From positions 1,116,001-1,180,000 of the forward strand of contig JAHGAU010000004.1 of NCBI GenBank assembly GCA_019925105.1: a DNA stretch of 64,000 bases, written 5' to 3'. The stretch comes from Niebla homalea (Eukaryota; Ascomycota; Lecanoromycetes; Lecanorales; Ramalinaceae). A program made the position numbers and the translations under genes. Positions 24,085 to 32,556 of the stretch are shown piece by piece; within the stretch, counting starts at the first letter, position 1, and each line of letters starts with the position of its first letter. The notes beneath the pieces are model-generated. The model saw only the letters and a program-made list of their open reading frames with translations, made no database searches and was not told the origin of the DNA.

Positions 24085-24999
24085 TCACTTCAATTGAGCT
24101 TCACACCTACAGTCCAAATCGGTCCACCACCTCTCAAATTGCTGATCCTTGGAAACATTTTTACTTTGCAGTAAGGAATCAACGATGGACCGTTGAAACC
24201 ACTCTTTGGGTGATGGGACGCTTGGATTAAGCCATCCGTTGCCTTCTGCATCTTTAGATGCTCGCCCGGCGAGAACTTTCAGATCAGAATCCATTGTCGA
24301 ATAGATCCGTTGTACCTCATCAAGTCGATTCATCTCCTTCTCCCAGGCAACGAAGTTTTGGTCTGCAATTTTTGATCTTCTTTCTCTCTCTTCCCAGGGT
24401 CGCCAATAGGCTTGAATGGGGTCAAAGCCCACCAGCCTGAGGAACCGTGGACCTTGATCAACAAGATAGCTCTGGAGCGCCCTGAGTCTATGCTCTTCAG
24501 CTGCCTTTCTCATCGACGAAGTGACGTCACGATACGTTGGATGCAGTAAGACGTAAAGAGCCAAGAAGGATGAGATATCTGACTCAAGCGGACTAAGAAG
24601 TCCTGAAATGCTTGACATCTCGCGTTGAAGCCCAACCAGATTATTGGCTTTAACGATACATGCGATATCATCAGTGATAGATCTATGAATCCTGGTTAAA
24701 GACGCTGTGATATTGGATTAGAGGTCGATCATGTCCATTAATGTCTTGGATTGCTATAGATCTTCAAGTGCAATTTCGTGTACAGAGACATCGAGCATTT
24801 GTGGATAGGTAGCAAAATGTAACTGATGACTTTTGCTGTTGACCGCTCTACAAACGATCAAATAACCCTCGGGGAAAGAGCTCGCCCATGGAGAGTAGGC
24901 AAGCACAGCCACGGCAACTACGATGAGTAGTAAATAGCTACGCCAAGATTGACCTGGAAGGGGTTTAGGAAGATTATGATAAAGGAGATAAAAGACCAT
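24085..24999 (-). pseudogene. Orphan membrane protein gene inactivated by two nonsense codons
   Basis: A single minus-strand frame of 304 codons starts at ATG 24999 (preceded by an in-frame TGA) and ends at the TAA or TAG codon before 24085. It is broken only by TAG at 24756-24754 and TAA at 24720-24718, both one C-to-T change from Gln codons. The N-terminus has one strong transmembrane segment, SYLLLIVVAVAVLAYS (about residues 21-37). The rest is soluble and helical, with several charged and Trp-rich parts such as YWRPWEERERRSK. I searched for an intron spanning both stops in phase and found none with acceptable borders. The frame on each side is otherwise clean, which suggests recent inactivation. 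Family unknown. Confidence 0.55.
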
Positions 25000-25761
25000 T
25001 CAAACCGGGTTCAAGGGTGGGTCGAATAAGATGCACAGATGGAATATTCCTTCCTGGCTGTACTATCTACGTACCTCTTGTTCGTGGATGAGATTGGTCT
25101 ACCACTGGCGTTGCTGAGGTCCTCAACCCGCTCGGAGATTGGGAACATACACGCGATGAAGTATTGGATCCCGCATCCTAGAGACCTCGGTCAGCGTATA
25201 CATTATAAGCGTGGCGACAACTCAATTCAACCAAACTGACGATGTGGTGCGCTCCTGCCTTCGACACGGGTCCCAGATTCCAGGAATCCACCGAGAAAAC
25301 GATCGAAATCAAATCCTTGGCTCATTGTCTCAGTGGGGACTGGAACTCTGTGTTGTGGGTGGTAATGTTTGTATTTGATCAAAGTCTAAATACAAGATAA
25401 AGCACAAGGAAGGAAGGCTACGATAGAAGGGTCTTGCTGTGACGTTGGTGGTATCACAGTATGCAACGTTGTTGTTTTGGTGTCAGATCTCTGACACGAG
25501 TTCAGGCTAGTGATACCGGCTGTAACACAAGCGACGTCGCATGGAGGGAGACGCGCGAGATCCTTAACACAGACGTTAATACGCCAAAACTATTATGGAC
25601 AAGATACGTAAGGCTTCAAACCCTAAGTTCTCTTCCTTCTTTTGCTACATGAGATGGGTGTAGTGCTTCTCGTTTAAGGTATGCAACGCAATCGCAATGA
25701 TTTTGGGTGTTATCAATGGGAGCATAGAGGTATCAGGCATCATTTTAGGTGCAGGAAGGCC
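25000..25761. other. Upstream region of the broken membrane-protein gene
   Basis: No supported gene on either strand. Several short open frames are present, without recognisable domains or consistent coding bias. It would contain the promoter of the minus-strand gene starting at 24999. Confidence 0.4.
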
Positions 25762-26160
25762 ATGCTCAGCCGTCAGGTCCTCCACCCAAATCAAGGTGAA
25801 TATGAGCCTTTTGGGGTGAGGCTGGCGCCAGGCGTCGCGTCACGGTGAAGGGTTTGCTGAGGGTGAGAGTGAGGATGCAGGTGAGGGGCCTTGCTCAGTC
25901 CTCAGGTTTCCACCCCAAATCACTGTTTTTTTGGGCCTGTTGCGATTTGGGCATGTGAGGCTGAACGGGGCGCTTACTCAGCTCTCAGGCTCTCCATCCA
26001 AAAGGCGGAGGTTCTGGGCCTGTTATAGTGGAGAGTCATGCGGGCATAGAGCATTGCGTCATAGTAAAAGGGTTGGTGAGAGGCTTCCTGAGGGTGCAGG
26101 TAAGGTGTTGGTGAGCTGCTCATCGGCTTGCATTTGGGTTCGGGGCGTAGATATATTGAG
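25762..26160 (+). repeat. Degenerate direct repeats, three units
   Basis: The phrase GCTCAG-nnnTCAGGnnnTCCA(C/T)CC recurs at about 25769, 25894 and 25978, each followed by GGG(G/C)-rich text including TTTTGGGG or GGGCCTG. Blocks such as GTCATnnnGAAGGGTT and GAGGGTGCAGGT also recur. Spacing is roughly 130 then 84 bp, so units are unequal and old. No coding capacity. Function unknown. Confidence 0.45.
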
Positions 26161-26293
26161 CTTGTGCGAGAGGTGAGCTCATGAATGGAGGTGATGATTC
26201 TCAAGGACGATCTGGTTGAGGAGCCGTCTCCTTTGGTTTGGGTTGCTTTTTGGACTAGACGAAGCCTATAACAGCTGCTATGCTTGCATTCTT

Positions 26294-26970
26294 TTAGCTG
26301 GCGAGATGTGTAGGAACGGTACTGAGTGTAGTCGCTAACTCAGTTAGATCGATGTCCTCTTGTTCGTATACTGCTTTGGCTGTTTTGCGAGCAGTCGGAT
26401 TCAGCCAATTGCTGTCATTGAAGCAGGGAGCACGGACAAACATTAGCTGATATGGCGTCGTACCAGTTGACCCCATATGCTCTGTGTTCATACTGATGTT
26501 GATTTCTGTACAGCTGGTGGCGATGGGCCCTTTGGGGCGTACTCAACGTAAGTCCATTTACTTGAAACCCTCCAAATGCCGACCATGCAATGCCCATGGG
26601 GCCTCAAGGCTAGTATTCTTCAGCGGGGTACCATAAACCAAAAACCCGTCCATCCGTCCCAATGCAAAACTCTGTGGGGTATATCCAAACCAAACTTCTA
26701 GCAAATGCATGTCTGGCTCTTCCCTCTAGCCTCCATCTTGGACTTGGCAATGATGAGTTTCAAGATGGTGAGGGCAGCCATTGATAAAATGAATGCCATA
26801 TCGTTGAAGGAGGTTTTGCAAGGCACCCTTGAACTCGCTACCGTTGTCGCTGTGGATAATCCCAATAGGAAGGGCCAGTGAACGCAAGGTGGACTGCAAT
26901 TGCGTCAGCTACTTATGTGGCCGTCTCGTCCGTCAAAAGGCCACAAGGGTTGAGTTTAGTAAAACAGCAC
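26294..26970 (-). pseudogene. Retroviral-type integrase remnant (Ty3/gypsy-like)
   Basis: On the minus strand near 26.86 kb the frame reads PIGIIHSDNGSEFKGALQNL and then YGIHFINGCPHHLE. This is the second half of an rve integrase core, with the catalytic Asp in HSDNGSEF and a Glu about 35 residues later. In a shifted frame just upstream, LNPCGLLTDETAT resembles the strand before it. About 300 bp downstream, TEHMGSTGTTPYQLMFVRAP matches the integrase tail motif (TG-SPYELVFGR). Frameshifts and stops separate these pieces, so the gene is dead. The family cannot be fixed beyond a gypsy- or retroviral-type integrase. Confidence 0.6.
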
Positions 26971-27179
26971 TATGGTATTAATTAGCTGAGTCCCGAATTG
27001 AGGAGACGGTTCTGCATACATACCACCAGTTGCAAGAGCTAGTTGAATGGGCCTGACGGCTCACTTCTCCAGTCCGTCAAATCACCTTGGACACGATCCA
27101 AGGGTTGTTGGTTATGACGGAATCTAGAGGTGGCCTCGGTGGCCTCATCGAGTGGACACTCTCCATGCCCAGCCCTACC

Positions 27180-27760
27180 ATGGTCGCAATCGCAAGGACT
27201 CAATCATTGATAGGCCAAGTTAAAGCTGGAACTGAGCGATGAATCCTGGGGCTCCAGAATCGCCCAGAGGAGGCGCGTGACTTTAGGGACGCTATCTCTG
27301 CAGCGGTAAGTCCAAGTATTTGGTTGACAGCAGACGAGATGTACTGTATCTGGACAGGCTGATTGCCCAATAGTAGCTTACTCTGGGATTCTTGGGGACT
27401 AGCGGACCCGTTCTCGTGTCTCTAAAATCACCCATGGCCGCGTCGCTACAGATCTGAACGTCCGTCTGCGAAGCAGCCTCTGAGTTTGGTGGCGAGCTTG
27501 GCAATCGAGTGGTTGAAGAGCTAGATGACCCATTAGTCAGATAGGAATGATCCGATTGGCGAAAGTGTCTTCGAATGGACGTCTTATGGGTTGTAACAGC
27601 TGTTTAGTCCCAATTTATATAAGTCGTGCTCCAAACTCGTCTAGAGTCTTCTTGCCGTCGTTTTCTTTATCCTTCAGCCATGCAGGTGCAAGCACAGAGG
27701 GATTCGCGCACTGTGTACAGATGGATTTGCTTACCCAGTGCAGGTATAGGTGAACCTGTT
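27180..27760 (-). pseudogene. Decayed coding pieces upstream of the integrase remnant
   Basis: Minus-strand frames at 27.72-27.54 kb (AWLKDKENDGKKTLDEFGAR), 27.50-27.41 kb (Ser/Pro-rich, LPSSPPNSEAASQTDVQICS) and 27.38-27.19 kb (QIQYISSAVNQILGLTAAEI, then SGRFWSPRIHRSVPALTWP) look coding but are broken by TAA/TAG and frame changes. A GTAAGC donor-like site lies near 27.39 kb. They may be the 5' part of the same retroelement as the integrase remnant, or another gene. Not recognised. Confidence 0.3.
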
Positions 27761-27804
27761 ACTCATTTCCAGGAATCTGAGAACTTTGGGCACTACCCGT
27801 ACCC

Positions 27805-28584
27805 CTAGCTGAGTGATAAGATTAAGCCTTTACCTACACACTCAAGGTATCCAGCGCCTGGAAAGCCTGAGTTCGGACCCTCTTGAAATTGATCCTCGTC
27901 AAATAACAGGCGACAAAGTTTCGGCTTTTGCAAATCAGCTGGCTTCGCCGTATACCGGACGAACCGCAAGTGATGTGGTAGATTGAATCTGTTGGTCGAT
28001 GAAGCATTGACGATGAGATAGAGCAGAGACATTCGCCCCATCCTCCTTACTTCTCTCACCCTCACTTCTCTCACCCACAGGTAATTTCGGACTGGTTTTC
28101 AATCGGTCGTTTCAATTCGTCTGTAGAGAAGCGCTGCTTATACCCCGCAGGCAACCTCTCACCCTGCAGATGGAGATTAAACATTCGTCCAGCATACCAG
28201 TCGATTGAATGGAACAAGGTCTAATGAATAGTAGACTTTAAACGGTTGAGGACGTTCTAAAGGTTTCCTGTTATCCTGTTAGAAACATGTTTTCTTTAAT
28301 CCTTGCCGTCCTGCCGTAAGATCTGGCAATGGATCGTCGTCCCGCAGCGGTATAAACAAGACATAGACTTGAAAATCCAACAGGACTCGGGACCCCCATA
28401 AATTCATTTCATCCAACAAGTCCGTTATCATTGCTTTTTCGTCTACCTCAGGACGAGGGGAATCTTAACCTATTTTAGACGAGGAAGAAAGTTGTTCCAG
28501 CTCGTAACAAGGTAATTCTTTTGCCACCTTAGGAAAGGGAAGATCTCGTTCTATCTCGGAAGAAGCTACTTCTATTAGCATATT
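27805..28584 (-). pseudogene. Spliced coding remnant with multiple TAA/TAG stops, family unknown
   Basis: Starting near ATG 28580 (minus), a frame reads MLIEVASSEIERDLPFPKV and then MITDLLDEMNLWGSRVLLDF, with one TAA. After a one-base frame change it continues through three more TAA/TAG codons into DWYAGRMFNLHLQGERLPAG and ends IENQSEITCG. An 86-bp intron (GTGAGA...AACAG, 27989-28074, phase 2) joins this to FNLPHHLRFVRYTAKPADLQ, ending near 27805. All four internal stops are one C-to-T change from Gln codons. The reading is otherwise strongly protein-like. The single frameshift and the exact 5' end remain uncertain. No family recognised. Confidence 0.45.
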
Positions 28585-28982
28585 CAAAATTGATGTCGTT
28601 TCCTTGGCATTTCGATCCCACCCCCACCCCAGATTTCTGTGTATTACTTAGGATATTTTTCGATCAAATCAGCATTTTCAGGATGTCTGAGGACGCGAAA
28701 TCGATTAGTATGAGAATGGTTCCCGGACAACAAGGCAGCTCTAACTGAATGTATTCTCTATGTTTTATATATCAAACAGTTAGTAACAACTAAAAACCAA
28801 GACCTTAATTCTTGAAGGGATTTCTAAGTGGTAAGAGGCGTAAAGTATGGTATGCGCAGTGGGGGCTGGGTGGAGTCAAAATGCCGAGAAAATAACATCG
28901 ATTTTGAATATGCTACGGCAGGATCTTCTTTTGCCTCTTGTGAAATTAGGTCCCAGGTATCCGGGACTTGTTCCATGGGTGT
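28585..28982. other. Gene-less spacer
   Basis: No supported gene. A plus-strand frame at 28847-29041 overlaps the 3' end of the next gene antisense and lacks features. Confidence 0.4.
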
Positions 28983-29902
28983 TTAAGTCCCGCTACCAGG
29001 AGCTAGAACCTGGCTGCTCCACCGTTCCACTCGCTCATTGAGATCGTCATCGGGAGCTGTTTCTTCATCTTCAATTTCGACTGATAAGGCGGAACCAGGA
29101 TTGGCAAAGAAAGGCCCTCGCGGCCGTGAATCTCGTACAGGAACCTGAAATCGTTTCCACCTACGCTCTTGCAATGGATCTCGTGAATTTAGGTACGAGG
29201 AAACCTTGGATCGTTCCATGGGCGTTCCGGGCTCCAGATCTGCGCAGGGACGCTGTCGGATTGTTTCTGAACTTAGGCCCTGTTTGACACCCTGGGTCTT
29301 TTCTGGTAAGAAGCCTCTCTTTTCGCTTCCCATTAATCGATAGAGATCGCTCTCTTGATCCAACGGTCGTCTTCTCTCAAACTTAGGTAGTCCCGAGGGG
29401 TTAATCCGCTTAGGCAGATTATTTGGATTCGAGCTCGATGTACGCATCAAATTCTTATGACTGTCTCTTTGATAACGATTGGAATACGGTGAGGTATTGT
29501 CGAGATAGAGTTGATAGATAGAGTCGAGATCACTCCGAGAGTCTGCCTGTGGTGGGGATGAATTCCTTCGAGGGTGATTCGAGACAGCAGAGCCTTTAAA
29601 GTATCTAGATGGACAATTAATGGAAAGAGATGCACAAATCAAGCGCGGGAACCTGTTTGATCATACCTCCAGGTGATAAGCCCGCAGGTAAGTGGGAACC
29701 ATGAACCGAAGAAACAACCATAAAAAAGCGGTCCCGTCAAAGCGTAAAATTCCGCAGGATTCGACGCTGCATATGGCCGGCTTGTCCGAAAGAGCTTGAA
29801 AAGGGCAAGAGAGATGAGTATGTCTAATAGAAGTCCCGCTATCAAGGATAGTCCGACAACTAAGCTCAAGTTCTTGAGAAGCGACATCTTCGCCTCCCTC
29901 AT
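28983..29902 (-). CDS. Orphan two-pass membrane protein with long basic tail
   Basis: Model: minus strand, join 29667-29902 and 28983-29604, 285 residues. The 62-bp intron (29605-29666; GTATGA...CATCTAG, phase 2) joins CGLITW/RYFKGSAVSN. ATG 29902 is the first Met of the frame; a second Met is at residue 6. Two transmembrane segments are clear: about residues 12-35 (LSLVVGLSLIAGLLLDILIS) and about 51-75 (FYALTGPLFYGCFFGSW). The remaining 205 residues are hydrophilic, rich in Arg, Ser, Asn and Pro, with an acidic patch (EIEDEE) near the end, and look largely disordered. No family recognised. It is divergent from the membrane-protein gene at 30304, sharing a 400-bp spacer. No inactivating change seen. 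Confidence 0.65.
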
Positions 29903-30303
29903 GGGCCAGGAGGGAAAAAGCAGCGGTGGAAGAGGTAAGATCCGAGGAGCGCTCGGAGGAGGTATTAGTTCCTTGGCAGAATTGGCTAATTACCTAATGA
30001 CTTATGAACATTAAGGTTTGTGTCTATTTTATACATTTTATACATAACGACAACAATACGGGTTTCAAAACCCCCTGATTCGCGTTCTTCCTGTAACAAT
30101 TCTAGGTATGTATGTGTCAATTATGTCACCACAAAGCCCGATAGTGGTTGATTAATCGGACCATCTTCTATGACCGTACAGCCGTTGCATGGACAAAGAG
30201 GCATCGATCGACTATCTATTCCTTACGACTCTTTTCTACTGCCTTGCGAAGATCTTCGATTGCGAGAGAGCCCCTCCGCGACTTCAAAACATTCGCGCTG
30301 ACG
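29903..30303. promoter_or_regulatory. Shared intergenic region of two divergent membrane-protein genes
   Basis: A 401-bp spacer separates the two start codons, so both promoters must lie here. It contains TATTTTATACATTTTATACAT near 30.03 kb, which is AT-rich enough for a core promoter element, but no specific factor site can be named. Some of the spacer is open in frame with each gene, so either gene might start further upstream with another exon. Confidence 0.4.
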
Positions 30304-31153
30304 ATGCGGCTGATCCTCGTCGTTACTGCTCTCCTTCTCCTGGTTGCTTATATGGTCAACAATGGTCGGGCAGATTACGCTCCGGCTAGACGTAAGTCGT
30401 TTGACTCGACTTCGGTGATCAATCAAGAGAACTGGATTGGTATAACCTCGAGTACGCCGACTTCGAGGAGCAGTACCACCAGCTCTCTTGATCAATACCG
30501 CCCATCCAGCCTCACTCGTCTCGGTCAGGGGCTTCGCTTCCGGTTTGTTGGGATTATGGATTATGCCCGATATGAGCTCCGCTTATGGACGAAAGGCAGC
30601 TCTCGGAAACCCTCTGAAGTCCTGGTTTGGGTAGGAAGAACGGCAACCAGATCGACTCTCATATCTGCGATAGCGGCAATAGAAGAGATTACACTGGATG
30701 TCGTCAACTCTTTCGATAGAACGTACCACTATTTGAAAGCTGCAAGGAGCTTCGAACAGACCCAACACCAGCAAATGCAAGACTATACGGGCGTGCAAAT
30801 ATCGGATAACTCCGTCGCCCTTAAGCCTTCTCGTGAACAAGTAATTACTGCCATCGCCCTAAAGGCTGACTCACATCCCGGGGAGGTCCCTTACTCGGCG
30901 TTGGTATTAGAAAGGGGGGTTGCGAAGCTTCACAAGATGGACCCCTGGTAAAACGCTTGCATTCTGGATTGATAAGGTAAAGGGCAAGCTCTTGCCACGC
31001 TCCCGTAGAGTGGCGATCCAAGCCGCCTTCATGCTGGCTTCCTCCCTCTATCTCGCGAGCCGGCAATATTCAAATCCCTTAATATGGCTCTTATTCATTT
31101 TCACGACTCTGGGTTCGACCCCAATAAGTACCTGGTTGGACCGTATAGTCTAG
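30304..31153 (+). CDS. Orphan membrane protein, N-terminal anchor and C-terminal hydrophobic hairpin
   Basis: Model: join 30304-30840 and 30911-31153, 259 residues. The 70-bp intron (GTAATT...TATTAG) contains CTGAC as a good fungal branch site and removes the frame change; the unspliced frame would stop at 30949. ATG 30304 is the only Met start in frame before the hydrophobic segment MRLILVVTALLLLVAYMV (residues 1-18), a signal anchor. The middle is soluble with Ser/Thr-rich and helical parts. The C-terminus has two hydrophobic stretches, AIQAAFMLASSLYLAS and PLIWLLFIFTTLG, ending -WLDRIV. Family unknown. An upstream open extension of 52 codons lacks ATG but could be an exon. Confidence 0.6.
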
Positions 31154-32308
31154 CTAGGTAGCAACGGCACCACCATCTGAGCCACGGGCATGCCCATATT
31201 ATCTCGGTCAAATTCAGGGAAAAGGTCGATCAAAAGAAAATGGCCTATACGTCATACATCGTCCCTCAAGGGTCTCAGCAGACACTGCCACTATCGTAAT
31301 AGGCACACCTTCAACAAGCTTCGTACAACTCCGGCACCATGCCTTTCCCGCTTGAAACACGTACTGGTAAAGCAAATCAAGGGCACCTAGCCTGCTCTCT
31401 CTCAAATCCTGAGCTCAAGTATAGAAGGAAAGAGTTACAACTCACTCATGCACCGGCCCCCCACAGAAAGTGACTCGACTCGCCTCGGCTCGCTCATCTC
31501 GCTCATCTCACCCCGATGGTTCTGTCCCGCTTTGGAACTTTCAGCTTGCTGTTAGCACCCTGCTGCCTTAATACTCCGCCAATCCTTTACCTTTTCGGCT
31601 CTACAGTACACTCGAGGCTTTATTGACGTCGTCTCTATGACTAGGAGACACAACTATAGTACCTCTAATTGGTGGATACCTTTGGGGTAAGGGCCTTTCT
31701 CTGTTGGTGGCAAATTGTTAGTGTCTCAGCATGAGATGATCCTCAGCTTCAGCCTTACCAGAACGAGAATGTACTTTGATCCGCGTATAGCTGTGTTGCA
31801 ATAGTCCCGACACTTGATCTGCGGAGCGGGATCAGAGCTGACTGAGGAGTGCTATGGTATGGGATCTGCCGTATGCTTGACCACCTAGCTACATCTATGA
31901 GGTAGTATTTGTTGCATTCCATCAGCTTATTCCTTACGAGCCACCCTATTACCAGTATACTTGCGAACGTTGCGTTAAGGACGGTGTCTTCCTGAAGGCG
32001 GCTTCTTTGTCTATGGTCTTGCTTTCCCCAAATGGAAGGTTATTCTGACCGAGGCCTGCTGAAAGATGCAACAGGCTTGGCGCACGGCACCTCAAACAGC
32101 TCACCCGCATAGTTATCCATCCAATCAACGTACATAATACACCCTTTATACTGAGCACGTCACCTTTTGCTAGCAACCGTGGCGTGCTCAGTATAGAGGT
32201 GGGTAGAATATGACATGTATGATTGGAACAAGGTAGACCCGCTCCCTGCCAAGGGTACCAAAGATCAGCTTTGCTGAGATCATAACAGTTTGCTACCAAC
32301 AAAAAAAT
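31154..32308. other. Right edge of the gene island, no gene supported
   Basis: Composition is still normal. A minus-strand open frame at 31949-32302 lacks an ATG at its start and crosses a near-palindrome, so I do not call it a gene. At about 31.48 kb there is a short tandem of CTCGNCTCGCTCATCTCG-type units (three to four). The stretch ends at the LTR-like repeat at 32309. Confidence 0.4.
32141..32200. repeat. Near-palindrome centred on GCTAGC
   Basis: The arms carry TATACTGAGCACG(T/C)CAC in opposite orientation and are nearly complementary over about 25 bp, with GCTAGC in the middle. The whole 60 bp is close to its own reverse complement. It could be a small MITE or a cruciform-forming site; no gene ends here that would need a terminator. 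Confidence 0.6.
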
Positions 32309-32556
32309 TGTCAGCCTGGATACAGGTATGGTGGTGGTGTTACATGGAGTGTCACTGAGCCGTTATACGAAATAGATATTATTACCTGGCCGTATATCTT
32401 ATACCACTTGGGTATTTTATATAGATAATATTATATTTCTTGTATAAACAAAGGGTAATCTATATATATATTATTTACTTTTATACGTTTATACGTTTAA
32501 TAGTTATAAGTCCGGTATCGTATATTATTAGAGTTACTTATTTATTAATCAATTCA
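32309..32556 (+). repeat. LTR-like dispersed repeat (TGTCAGCC family), right copy
   Basis: Starts TGTCAGCCTGGATACAGG and follows the same order of motifs as 4634-4372 (minus) and 53165-53690 (plus): GGTGGTGGTGT, ATGGAGTGTCACTGAGCCG, GGCCGTATATCTTATACCA, GGTATCGTATATTATTA. The first 100 bp are little mutated and the rest is AT-converted. It marks the sharp change from island to AT-rich block. Its TGTCAGCC end faces the island, mirror-image to the left copy. Confidence 0.6.

Noticed and set aside
31090..31130. GGGTTCGACCCC resembling a tRNA T-arm
   Set aside because: No matching D-arm or acceptor stem; it lies inside the second exon of the membrane-protein gene.
31949..32302. 117-codon minus-strand open frame
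   Set aside because: No ATG at its start and it runs through a near-palindrome; no coding signal.
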